Shown here: piece after piece, positions 43,357 to 55,659 of the stretch | Layout: the number at the start of each line of letters is the position of its first letter | Numbering within the stretch: position 1 is the stretch's first letter | Translations under genes and position numbers: made by a program | Notes under the pieces: model-generated | Told to the model about the DNA's origin: nothing | Databases searched by the model: none | Seen by the model: the letters and a program-made list of their open reading frames with translations, nothing else | Assembly: GCF_037042905.1 (NCBI RefSeq) | Contig: NC_087257.1 | Span: 18,305,001 to 18,369,000, forward strand | Source of the DNA: Lytechinus pictus | Lineage: Eukaryota; Echinodermata; Echinoidea; Temnopleuroida; Toxopneustidae | DNA length: 64,000 nt | Direction of reading: 5' to 3'

Positions 43357-45790
43357 AGGCTGTGTTACCATGGTAACTGTAAACCTAGTTTTCAACTTTT
43401 CCCAATCAGATCTTGCGATTATTGTGAGTATGGAGTGTTGTGGCTTAGTGGATAGGCATCCAGACTTTGAACCAGAAGTGCCACGGTCCGAATTCCACTG
43501 AAGTACATGCATCCGTTAGCAAGGCATTTATTTGAATTTGCCACTCTCCATCCAGGTGTACTGGCAGGAAGAAATTCCTTAAATGCTCAGGCACCTGATC
43601 AGGGTAGCCATATCTAAGACCTGTGTAATAGTATGCCGGGTGAGGAAACATTGTATTAAGTGCTTTGTATATGTAGCATATCATTATTATTACTATTATT
43701 ATCATTGTTATTATTTACCGGAGGTATTATTAAGTAAAGGCTATGTGATCATATCGTGAAGGCCACAAGTAGTATTTTTTTTATTTATTTATTTTTTTTT
43801 TTGGGGGGGGTATAACCTTAAAATGATAATCCCCAGTCAACTTATACAGTAACAACCTATTTTTGGTGAATTTTAGCTAATTCTAAGGTGAAGATTTTTG
43901 GCTCTAGATAATATATCCATGGCATCATACCATAACATGCTATATATATATAAACAAAGAAAATCTGAGATGCAATGCTTTTTTTTTGTCCTCTTTTTCT
44001 TATTTTCTGGTTTTGTCTGATAACTTCTGATACAGTCTTAAACTCAAGAGAATAGTCAGAAGAGTAAAAACCATTTTTGCCTATTCTCACTGCATTAGTA
44101 TTTTTAGTGAAAATCTTCACAATAATTTTAAGTGAAATAATGGCTGTAAGTTTTTATAATGCATGAAGAGCTTATATGTATGCTGCCATTTTGTCACCTT
44201 TCTTCACTTGAGTGTTAAAGTAACCTTTGCAACAATTGTGTATACCCTTGTAACAGTGTATATATGTACTGTTAGAGATCTATAAATTAAACAATGATCA
44301 AAAGGATTTATGAATTGATAGTTTTCTATAATCGTAGTATTCTTCCAGATGTAATATACTAAATATGCAACATGCATTCAATGTTTTTGGTGCCTTCCTC
44401 CGTAATTGTATTATCATTATATAGCAATACCGAGTATTTTCCCCCGCACCTATTTTTCATATACATGCACTAGATCTATGCAATTTAAAGTGATTATGCC
44501 TTATATGACTGTTCCGAATGTCTTTGCTACATTATTACATGTGTAAATGTATTTGTCTATAAACTGTATGTGCAATCATATAAAATGCTATGAATAAGAC
44601 AAGATTGATTGAATAATTATGTTTTTATGATTGTATTTCTTAGGTGATAATTAGCTCAAATTAAGAATATATATATCTTAATTCTCAACATTTACTGGAC
44701 AATAGTATGTGTATATATGAACGATTGCTGCTTTTGGGGATAGATCTGTCTATGTATAAAGTTTTATACTGGTTATGATATACATTAAAGATTTACTACA
44801 TCTACTGTAAATTTGTTATTGCTCTTTATTAAATCAAAATATTCAAGTTAAAACCCATGGGGATCAAATAGGATTTGTGAAGTTATATTGGTCTCAATAT
44901 TTTCAAAATATTGATTTTAGGATCTTCAACTTTATGTATTTTAAAAATATGCAAATAAGTTAGTGACATTGCGTGAGTATTGGAGACCTATGAATTCTTT
45001 ATAGATTTGACACTTATTCAGTATTTCGAATATTCAGCATTATGATGTGCTTCAATGGCTATAGGCACAATTGAGAGATAATGAATATTCATGAGGGCCA
45101 ATTCATGAAATGGGTCATTTTTATACCGAGATTGCAACTTGTACATCATTCTTCCCAGATTTCTCTTGCCTCAAAAACTGAGTCATTTAATTATCTACAT
45201 CCACAGTTTGCTATTGCCAATCATGTTTTCTGTGATCATTTTCTGAATATCATTTAGAAGCAATGATAGATCAGGATTAGATAAGACCTTTTTCTAATTT
45301 AATGAGAATTAGTATTATGTGTAATACAAAGTACTATATTTTATTCAGATTAAAGTCTCGTGCGGTCGTAAAATGCTGTAGGTTGAATAATAATTTTTAC
45401 CTTCTTTTAACATATTTTTTATTCAAGTATTTTTTTAAAACTTTTGTCTTTCAGTGCATAGCTTAATGTAAAATATGAGAACCTACTCTTTTATATTCAT
45501 TATGAATATTGGACCCCTCTTTTTACTTTTGTATGCATATTATTATCTAAATCTGTATTGTAATCAGTATATCACTCTATATTTGAAAAGCTATTTTTAT
45601 TCAAAGTTGTTGGTTACTTTTTATACTTTTAGATCATTATTTGGAATAATAATGTGACTTGAATGATATGCAGTGCAAGATTGCGGTGGAACAATATGCA
45701 AAACTAATGTCTGTTTTTTTTTTTATAAAAATGGTATTATTGGACACATTCTTGAAAAGCAATAAATATCCGTCCATGTTTAACTAAACA
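43357..45790 (+). other. Inferred SPATA48-like 3' UTR / 3' flank with SINE
   Basis: After the stop codon, a diverged tRNA-derived SINE (about 43430-43720: 'gtggcttagtggatagg', 'ggcaggaagaaattccttaa', (ATT)n tail) is followed by about 2 kb of repeat-poor AT-rich sequence. AATAAA at 45761-45766 is a plausible poly(A) signal. The UTR end is inferred. Confidence 0.35.
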
Positions 45791-45962
45791 ATATGTGTCG
45801 TTTTATTTGTTTTATTTACTTCTGTGAGCACTTGAGCTGTAAATTAAAGGATATTCTAGTACAAGGTACGGGGCCTGGGTCATGGTATTCACTTTAATAA
45901 CTGTATTAAACATACAATGGATAGCAGCTGAAAGGTGGGGGGTTCCTAATGATTCCATCATT

Positions 45963-46200
45963 GGAGCGTTGTGGCCCAGTGGATTAGTCTTCTGATTTGA
46001 AACAGAGGGTCATGGGTTCGAATCCCAGCCATGGCGTAATTTTTTTCAGCAAGAAATTTATCCACACTGCTGCACTCAACCCAGGTGAGGTGAATGGGTA
46101 CCCGGTAGGATGAAATTCCTTGAATGCTTTGAGTGCCTAGGCAGCCCAGCTAAAGCCTGGGTAATAATAATAGCAGAACAGTTTTCAGAACTGAAGTATC
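45963..46200 (+). mobile_element. tRNA-derived SINE, family A copy 2
   Basis: Head 'ttgtggcccagtggattag' (A-box) and 'gggttcgaatcccagccatgg' (B-box), body 'actgcactcaacccaggtg'. About 95% like the 57025 copy at the head. The 3' end is replaced by (TAA)n and unrelated sequence. Confidence 0.88.
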
Positions 46201-47322
46201 TTCCCTGGGTAAATATACCTATATTATTATCAAAATCTTCTACCCTCCATGATTTTTTCATCTTTTTCATATCTGAACTTCCTTGATTTTATCTCTTGAC
46301 AACATGAACCCCAAGTTGATACCTTAGACTAAAAAGCCTTTTTTTCAAATTGACATGGTGTAAACACACGATTAACAATTCAAAGAGAGATACCCCATGC
46401 ACACACACCTTGAAATTATATTTTTTCTTCACTTTATTTTTGATAGTTTGCAAAATTGTTTACCCCTTATTTTGACAACTTGGCCAAATGATAATAAATG
46501 CATTCGTTATTTTATGAACAGTTTCATAATACAGTGTACATGAAACAGCCCCCCCCCATAAAATGGATTTGAAGGTAGGGTATTCCCTCCCAGCCTTTTT
46601 AACAGAAAGTGAGTATCGATCTTGCTATAAGAAATATAGAAGCAACTGTATTTCCCCTAGGTTCATGTTCTACAATCAAGATATGAAAAAGATGTTCCTT
46701 TTCAAACATGAGCTAAATAGTTGCATATCTTGATATTAGAAGGTTGAAATGTCTGGGGCAAGGGCAACATCTCCAGTTTTAATTGATATTGAAAATAACT
46801 CAGAATCCACATAAAACACAATTATCAGGGGATTTTTTTGTAGTTGTAAAATAGTGAAAATCGTGATACAAAACCCCCACAAACGCCTACTTAGCTTGTT
46901 GTACGCGAGCAAATGGGAGGCTGAAATGTCAAATATTAATACCGTTGCACACAAGACGTACCATCCAAAATGTACCATTGCACGGCTTTAGGTGACGTCA
47001 CAATACGTTTTAATTCATTGCGCTCAGTAAAAATGAAGGTGCAATTAGTAATGCGCAATGCTGCCGGGAAAACCTTTGCAGGGAAAAACTGTTTTTTTCT
47101 TCATATTTTCGCTAAATTCCGAGGCGTTGTACAACACAATAGCGAATATTCTTATTCGTGCAAGAAAGACTCGGCTAACGCCTCGTTGAATAGAGCATCT
47201 TTCTTTCACCTCATGCGAAATCTCGCACCATCGCACTCATGCCTATTCGCTATATGGATACTATTGCATTATTGTACATCACCTATGAATGCCGAATTAG
47301 AATTTTCAAAAAATGGAAATCT
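46201..47322. other. Mixed sequence, no gene supported
   Basis: The longest open frame (46970-47341 plus) overlaps GC-richer sequence with 'gtgacgtcacaa' and 'gcgaatattcttattcg', which looks repeat-derived; no splice sites or domain support a gene. Confidence 0.4.
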
Positions 47323-47456
47323 GGGGCCTGTTGCAAGATAAGAGGAGTTGCATTTAGACACAACACAGTAAATCAATTGCAAGTCTAGAATGCACTCTGT
47401 TGATTGGCTGAACATCAGGTTGCGATTGACTGCAATTCCTCCTGCAACAGGCCCCA
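47323..47456. mobile_element. 134-bp MITE, GGGGCCTGTTGCA ends
   Basis: 'ggggcctgttgca' and 'tgcaacaggcccc' are perfect inverted ends; 'aattgcaagtc' style internal phrases resemble the 31594 family. Confidence 0.88.
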
Positions 47457-50301
47457 TGAGCTGATATGAAGAAAATTACTTAAAGCTTACTCATATAAAC
47501 AACAATATGCCAATGATTTTTTTCTTCGTTTTATTCATCTCTTGTTTTATTGGTTGTCCACAGCATAAATTTCTTTATAAATCATTTCTACAGTTCACAA
47601 CAATCTTTCTCCTTATCTTTTATAATTTCATAGAAATTTTTAATGTTTCTTTAAAGCACTGATCATACCCTTGATTTTACGTGTAAGCAGCACAAAACAC
47701 ACGAATACTCTGAAACTTGATTACTATTTAACAAGGTAAACATTGTAACTCTGAACATCATCATGAAAGAACACTTTGGCAATTTTTTTTTGACAAAACC
47801 ATGTCTAAAAGTACACAAGGCATGAAATACAAACGCTGCATAGAAAACCACCACTCTTAAAGAATTGTGGCAAATACAAAATGCATGAGAATACAATTTT
47901 GAAAGATCACAAATAATGAAATACTTTTTATTGCATTTTTCTGTATCATTTAATTTTGAAAGAGGAAAGATAATTCAGTTATGTTTTATTGCATTTGTTA
48001 TTATTATTATTGAGATATTACAAATTGGCCCATGCCGAGATTTCAAACACCCCTAGTACAAAATATTCCATGCTTGATATGACAAATTGCCCCCTGCCGA
48101 ATATACAAACGCCCTAGTACAAAAATCCCCTGCTCGATAATGCATGTCATTTTAGTACTGTTAATCATTATCATCAACTTGCATAAATCTAATAATTTGA
48201 GGGTTGAAAATTTGTTGACAACCATACATTAACAAAGTTTTTCCAAAATATGGCGCCATATGAATTGCAAGAAAAACAATTTCAGATGCACAGAATGTGT
48301 CATGAAGAAATCGTACTTTATAATTGTTGTACAATCGATGTACACCTCAACTAACTTGACAAATTATGGTATTAATAATTAAACCCGGTGACATACATTT
48401 TTATATCATCCCAATTGCAATTGTTACATTCATTATTATTTCAATACTTTTTTTGTCATTATATGTGGATATTACAATCATTAAAATTTGAATATCTTTG
48501 GCACAAGGCACTAATCTTGATAACTATTTAGATTCATCTGCTAAATGAGCAAAACATATTCAAAGAACAAGAACTTTATCCTAAACATCTGAGCATTAAG
48601 TTTAACCATGCCAAAAAATAACAGAAATACTTTGAAGGATGACATCAACAGTCACATTTAAAACAGTAACAAACCTTGAATAAGGTTTAGCAAAACACAA
48701 CAACATATCATCATAATCATTACAATCAAATGAAGAAACAATGGTGCATCAAATACCTTATATCAAAATGAGATTACACCAAAATCCAATAGCAGAAAGT
48801 AATTATCACATAGTATCAAATTCTTATTTCCATTTCTCTTAAAAAGTTTGACTTTAAATCCAGTCCAGGAATACAACTTTCTCTTTTATCAATATCAGGT
48901 GAATTTCCAAAATTTAACCAATAACATTTCAAAACCAACTCTGAATTTATAAACTTTCTCTTTTATCAATATAAAGTGAATATCCAAAATTTAACCTTTA
49001 ATATTTTTAAAACTCTGAACTTTTTTAACCTTATCTTGCTTGAAAAATGTTTTGAACACATTACCCCAAACCCAGCGGAGTTTAAATGGTCTCAGAATTA
49101 GAAATGTTTGAACACAAACGACAGATCATTCAGAAACAAAAAAATAAACAAATGAACCCAAAAATAGAAACTTGCCAAAAGTTTGAACAAAAAGTGAACT
49201 TTAACATGACAACTGGGTGTGCACTTACATTCCTTATCTTTCTGCAAAATGTCAAAATAAAATTCTAATATTTTTGAAAAAGATATTCTTTCACTAAAAA
49301 AATTTCATCGTAGCAAAATAGAGACCTCATTACATTGTACAAAGTTGGTTTAAAAATTTGGATATATAAAAAAGTAGACTATTTGACTGAAGTACAAAAA
49401 CATTTCAAGTTGATTGACTTTTTTTCACACAAAAAAATCAAGTCTTTTGACATTAGAGTGTAAACCTTTTCATACTATTCATGATAATTGATAATCTTTA
49501 CTTTTACAACCATGGTTAATTTCTCTTTGTGATGATCCAATTTCAGTTAAGCCTTTTCAGCTTGGAAGACTTGCTGCTATATTTCATTTTGCCAGCACAA
49601 TTTTTTCCACAAAATTGTTTAACATACTAACAGGTAGGGGACAACACAAATACATTTCAACCATCAATTTTGAAAGCATTTATCTGGAAGATGTCTGTGA
49701 CTAAATGTTTACTAGTTGCAATTATAAAAAAAAATTTGTATCCATATTCTTTCCTGACTAGATTATCATCAAAACTTGTTTGATTTGTTTACAAGATCAA
49801 CAACTTAAGTGGTATATTTTACATGTAGCCATTTAAAGTGATACAATTTTTATTTTTTTTAGTGAATTGTTATTTTCAGCCATTTAAAGTGCCGCAATTT
49901 GTAGCTTAATTACTTAACATGAAACTTGCCAAATCCCTTTTTTACTTAGTAAAATACTTTGCGTTATATTTCAAACATTTCTAGTACAAAATATATACAA
50001 ATACAAGGTACATATCTGACTGCCACCTGCCTGTTGCATAAATGACAAGTTTAGCTGCAAAAGGTTTCAAGTCAGAGGAACTTTAAATACAGGTTAAGCT
50101 CGTGAAATTTGTGCTACACAAAAGAAATATCCCATGCTCTCTATCCATATAGGAGATTCCTAGTTTGTATAAAGTATTACTGTAGTATTAGTATTGTTCT
50201 TTTGACCAGTTGCACGAGATGCCCATCTTAACAGTGTGTTGTGATTGATCCAACTCAAAATCAGAATGAGATTTATCTCAACTTGTATCTTTCATGTACA
50301 C
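47457..50301. other. AT-rich, low-repeat stretch
   Basis: No coding exon seen. It is downstream of the Boule-like stop (minus) and may include that gene's 3' UTR or intergenic DNA. Short local repeats of 'aaactttctcttttatcaatat' occur near 48876 and 48952. Confidence 0.4.
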
Positions 50302-50757
50302 AATAAGCCAGTTCGTAGTTCCTTTCTGCGCATGATCAAAAGATTCTACGCATGATCAGAGGAAGGTCATTTGTACTACAGTGACATGGTGGTTTAAAAT
50401 CTAATGAGATAAGCACCAACTTTGATGTCTTGATTATTCATATATTCTTTTAAATTGTGGTTTTCATTTACATCCACAAAAAACATCAATGCGTCCACGA
50501 ACGACTGGTATTTCACAGTTTGCCAAGTACATTGTGCAACATGCTATGATATGCATTCAAAGTAGGAATGCAACAAATACCTTCATAAAGTGTTCATTGG
50601 TGTGCTATTCTAGTCACCTGGTCTATTCAATTTCTTCATCCTGTTATGTAAGGCAAGCTTACGTAATATCTTGCTTTGAAATCTGCCTATCATAATGAAA
50701 GAAATGAAAGGTCATTTGACCAAAATTGTCCCAGAAGTAACTACGAACTGGTCTATT
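50302..50757 (+). mobile_element. ~460-bp MITE, AATAAGCCAGTTCGTAGTT family, copy 2
   Basis: Ends 'aataagccagttcgtagtt' and 'aactacgaactggtctatt'. Full-length match to 5569-6025 in opposite orientation. Open frames inside are not genes. Confidence 0.9.
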
Positions 50758-50929
50758 GAGATCAATCTAAATTGAGTTTGATTGAATCGATCACAAGTCT
50801 TCTTGGCACAGGGCCCAATTAGATCAATATACATGTACAATATTCAACTGATTATCACTGGTGTATTTCAACTGTATCCAAACTTATAGAATTAGTCCCA
50901 GATGAGTATTGTAAGGTCCAGTTGAAAGC

Positions 50930-51366
50930 AATAAGCCTGTTCACGGTTGTAAACTGCGCACGAGCAGAAAAAGGTCATTGGAGACAACCACGAAGGTGGC
51001 TTTAAAATTCACTGACATAGGCATTTGTGATTTGATGATTATTCATGTATTCCTTTCAAAATATTTATCACATCCAAGCTGAAGAGTAATAAATAGAGCC
51101 TTCATAATCACTGGTATTTGACAGTAGCCTAAACAATAGTCAAATGTGCCAAAGGCAGACAATAAAACAGATTTCCAAACTTTATCCCTGATGTACTATT
51201 CTAGTCACCTGGTCTATACAATGCCTTTTGTTCTTAGAATTTGAATACTCTACGGGTAAAGCTTACGCAACATCTACATTTGAAAATGATAGTGCTTATC
51301 CTAATGAAAAATCACAAAGGTCATTGGAGAAAAGTTTATCATGAGCTAACCGTGAACTGGCTTATT
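50930..51366 (+). mobile_element. ~437-bp relative of the AATAAGCC family
   Basis: Ends 'caataagcctgttcacggtt' and 'aaccgtgaactggcttattg'; shares 'ctattctagtcacctggtctat' and 'gattattcatgtattc' with 50302-50757 but is clearly another subfamily. Lies 172 bp after it in the same orientation. Confidence 0.85.
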
Positions 51367-51487
51367 GGGAGCACCGAAAATCTTCTGGAATCTTTTTCCA
51401 TCTTTACAATCTAGTTTTGAAAGTTTCAAGTTTTTAAATAGACAAAAAATTTACTATCCTGGATAGGGAAAAGAAAACATAAATCCT

Positions 51488-51748
51488 GGGCCCCATCTTA
51501 TGAAGAGTTACGATTGATCCAACCAACCTCCATTATGGAAAGCCAACAACGTCAACATCTGAATTACTTGTTTGTTATATTTTCTGAATAAGATGTATCC
51601 ATCAGTTCATAGTTTTCTTGAAAATTCAGTGTGCTTATCTTTGTTTACAAAGGACAGATTTCCTGAAGAAAAAAAGGTGACATTTATGGATTTCCATTTA
51701 CTTAAGGTTGATTGGATCAATCACAACTGTTTGTTAGATGGGGCCCAG
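51488..51748. mobile_element. 261-bp MITE, GGGCCCCATCTTATGAAG type
   Basis: 'gggccccatctta..acgattgatccaa' and 'ttggatcaatcacaa..agatggggccc' are inverted. Related at the ends to 4996-5256 and 63361-63621, but the interior is different. Confidence 0.85.
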
Positions 51749-52324
51749 ATCACTGTTTAGCATTCAGCAAAGAAGACACACAAACCAGTTGTGAACATAC
51801 ATCCGTGAATCCATTTCTTCCACTTAAACTAGAACTAAATATAAGCCTCTATAAATAATATCTCCACTGTAAAATAAGCTGATTTATGAGTACATTGCAT
51901 ATGATGCATTACAGTTGTACATGAAGAGTTGATGAAAACTAATCCTAAACATAAATATGAAAGTACTCCACATACAAATAAATTCTCTTTACAAAGTCGT
52001 GTATGATGCATAGAGCAGTACTGTAACAAATAAGACGAACATAATATCAGTCGCACATAAAAGAGTCAATGAAAACTAAATCCTAAACATAAGTATGAAA
52101 GTACTCTTACATCATATATCCTTAAATTTTTCACACACAATGTTTAATCATTTTCACTTGCCTTTTAATTTTTCCATGAATATGTTTTGCTATTGCCGTT
52201 AGATTTTTCTTTTTCTACTACATATAGCTTTGCTACAAATCTATACCACGAGACAGATGTTCTTACAGTGACAGGCGTATACTGGCTTTAGTTATTTTAT
52301 CACACACTACTGACAGCATCTTAA

Positions 52325-52913
52325 AGGGGAATGAAACCTTTGGAACAATTAGGCTTGTGTCGAAACAGAAAAATCAAAGAATAAGAACAAAGAAGGTTTG
52401 AGAAAAATTGGACAAATAATTAGAAAGTTATGAGCATTTGAATAGTGCAATCACTAATGCTATGGAGATCCTCCCATTGGCAATGCGACAAGGATGTGTG
52501 ATGTCACATGTGAACAACTTTCCCTTTGATCGACTATAAAATAACCCCAAAATGTTTCTTTTTGCTTTTTCTTATGGTGATACAAACTCTTTATCCATGA
52601 TGTATTCTTTAAAAATCTGTATTACATGCCCTCCTACAGAAAGAACACACGATCTACTGATAGATGTGATAAAAGAGGCAGTTTAGTTGAAATATCTACT
52701 AAATAAATGGGGAGAGTTGTTCACAAGTGACATCACACATCTTTGTCACATTGCCAATGTGAGGATCTCCATAGCATTAGTGATTGCAATATTCAAATGC
52801 TTTTAACTTTTTCATTATTTGTCCGATTTTTCTCAAGCTTAATTTTGTTGATCTGTTTCTTTGATTTTCTGTTTTCACACAAGCTATCTTGTTCCAAAGG
52901 TTTCATTCTCCTT
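52325..52913. mobile_element. TTAA foldback MITE, AGGGGAATGAAACC family, copy 2
   Basis: TTAA at 52321-52324 and 52914-52917. Nearly end-to-end match with 18639-19214, including the central 'ttatccatgatgtattc' and 'gatctactgatagatgtgat'. Confidence 0.92.
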
Positions 52914-52944
52914 TTAACTTACAAGATAATGAAGTTTGATGACT

Positions 52945-53240
52945 TAATACATGGCTCATGGCTTATATAAGACTATCTACATGACTAATCATGGATTATA
53001 TAGGACTATCTACATGACTAATCATGGATTATATAGGACTATCTACATGACTAATCATGGATTATATAGGACTATCTAAATAACTAATCATGGAATTTTT
53101 TTTACCATCTATGTGACTAATCATGGATTATATTGTACTACCTAAATGGCTAATGATGGATTTTTTCAAACATCTACATGACTAATCATGGATTATATTT
53201 CACTATCTACATGATTAATCATGAAATATATTTGACTACC
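52945..53240. repeat. 33-bp minisatellite, about nine units
   Basis: Unit 'ctacatgactaatcatggat' plus 'tatataggactat'. The first four units are near-identical; later ones diverge ('aatggctaatgatggat'). Confidence 0.95.
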
Positions 53241-54344
53241 CATGCCTTTCTTGGGACTATTCAAATGTATTGCATACCTGATAAAAAAATCAATATATAC
53301 ATATAGTGATTTAGTATATATGTTCACATGCAGAGTAAATAATAGCAAATGTATCACTTGTTTGCCCAAATGTAGAATTCTTTTCAAGATACCTCATCAT
53401 TTGGGATATACTAATCCAGCTAGAGTTGTTCAGTGTTACACAACCACCCCCCCCCCCCCAAAAAAAAAAAAATCACACTAGTTGGACTTTTATGCCTTGG
53501 ACTTTTTACAATGTATTGTACCTCTGTCAGTTATTGACCCTTAATAGATAACTTTCATATGATATGTAGTTACACTGTAGGGTTGTTACCATGATAACTC
53601 TCAAAGAGTTTTTTTTTAAACAATTATACCTGGAGATCATGACGCCTTCTTGTAATTTAAACGAGAGTGATCTTTGAATGCCAAGTTTGGAGGGTCAATT
53701 TTATATTTTTCTTATAAAGTCCCTTAACTTTGTAAAAAAAACATTGTTTTTCTTTCAGATGGCTCATGAACACCCCCTCTCCCCCAAATTTAGATTCGAT
53801 GCAGAATACCTCTACTTTTTGCATTAAGAAAGGTAATATAGTAGGTGAATTGAAGACATGTTGCTCATGATATTACTTACAAGTAGATGGTATTGCTTAG
53901 ACAAGATATATGACTAATGAGATATATATTTACAATTACAAGGGCAAGAATATTACCATTTCAAGCAAGCTGTTTGTGTCAGTATTTTAGGATGTCTAGA
54001 AGGTACTGTGGGAATTGAGCTATCACAATTTAAATAAGCCCCTTTTTAATCTAAGTGATTAGGTACGAACCAGAAAACATTCAATATTTCTTGCAAGTAA
54101 TAATGATAAAATGAAAGCAGTTTAGCAAGGTGTTTCATAAAACTGATGTTGATTCAGAACCTAATAAAAGATCCCCAGTCGTTCGTAAAGTCAATCACAA
54201 CTTTCAGTTTTACCTAGTTATGAAATAGGAGATAGAGCAAACTTTGGCACAAGAAAAACCTTCTTTTTTTTAATACCGGTAATTTACAATTTGAGAAAAT
54301 ATTGCGCATTTCCTGAACGCTTGAAGTACATTGTGCATTCTGTT

Positions 54345-54610
54345 TGAGAACAAAATGTGGCAAGGATTGCAGCTAATTTATCTTCTTCTTTCCAAAGTAG
54401 TTCTAGAGCACACATAATGTAATGGTAGTATTGTTTTCAGTACTTGTTTGACTGTTATATCCTCTTTCAGCACAAAATATGGCAAGGATCTTATGTATTT
54501 TTTTTTTAATTCTCACTGATATAACAAGAGCACACATGATTTGTTTTATTACACTTACAAAAGTTTTATATTTTGTTTAAGCACAAAATGTGGCAAGGAT
54601 TTCAGCTTTT
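54345..54610. repeat. Three ~115-bp degenerate tandem units
   Basis: 'acaaaatgtggcaaggat' recurs at about 54352, 54471 and 54583, each followed by T-rich sequence and 'agagcacacat'. On the minus strand this lies about 700 bp past the Boule-like stop, so it could be transcribed in its 3' UTR. Confidence 0.7.
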
Positions 54611-55263
54611 TTAATATAATACCTAATAAGAAAGCTCACATTACTGTAATTGTTAGACTACACTTGCAACAGTTGGCACAAGGTATATAATTTTCTTCAC
54701 TGGACAAAATCCTTTGAGCACACAATAAAATCTGCTCACTGAGTGGCAGAAAGATGCAATCGAACTTGTGCAGACTACTCATTATACCATTCCAAAACCC
54801 ATAGAATTTTCTATTTCAAAGCATTTTGCACAAAACTACTTCTGAAAGTCCCATATCCCGTAATTGCAAGACAAATTTCCTTTGAGAAAATTCATGGAAG
54901 ACACTTGGTTGCATATACCCTGATTGGAAAAAAGACATCTATGATCTAACTGATTAGACTTACAAAAACATGTATCAGATACAATTCTGACCTCCTTATG
55001 TAGCATATCTAAACTTTGAATGAAATATATACAGCAATCTAAGAAGTAAAATACTGCCATTTCAAAAAAGATTTTCAACTTCACATTATAAATGACAGTA
55101 TATTTTCAGCAGGCACTTTTGAAACATACACCTGCATATAGACAGTAATTTTAAGCACCTATTTAATAGCCCTCATCAACACTTCAAGCATTACTACGAT
55201 GGGACCGACATGTACACTTCTAAAATGGAGTGGGTGGGGTGATAGAAAAGTGTAGGTTACGAG

Positions 55264-55659
55264 TTAGTTATCCCCGCCTCCCGACAAATGGGAGGCATTT
55301 CCCATGTGAGTCGAGTTGCCATATTGGGCGGGGCCGGCCATCATCATCGCCTCGTCCATTCTGGGTGGGGCCGCCATCATCATGGTTGGGTAACCGATGG
55401 GGGAGGTGCCGGGTTGGCCTGGGATGTCGGTCCGGATGGTCTTGACGGCACGGTCCCCGCGTCTCGGCATCTTTATGGGGCGTTTGCCCGTGAACTTGGG
55501 TGTAACCTTCTGGACGATGGAGTTCGGGATGCTGTTGGGATCATAGGAGGTTGTGTACGTCCCTTGGAGTTCGGAGACTGTCCCTATGTAGGGCTGATGG
55601 CGAGTAATGAGTTGTGTCGGCATGTTGGAGTGCTCGGCAGTCTGCACTACTGTTGTGCC
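55264..55659 (-). CDS. Boule-like terminal coding exon (131 codons plus stop)
   Basis: Acceptor 'cattacag' at 55660-55661. Encodes GTTVVQTAEHS, QPYIGTVSELQGTYTTSYD, the basic block and a Met-rich end, GC-richer than its flanks, as coding sequence should be. Confidence 0.85.
   Translation of the reverse strand, partial: GTTVVQTAEHSNMPTQLITRHQPYIGTVSELQGTYTTSYDPNSIPNSIVQKVTPKFTGKRPIKMPRRGDRAVKTIRTDIPGQPGTSPIGYPTMMMAAPPRMDEAMMMAGPAQYGNSTHMGNASHLSGGGDN

Noticed and set aside
46970..47341. 123-codon plus-strand frame
   Set aside because: No domain or splice context, and its 3' end runs into the MITE at 47323.
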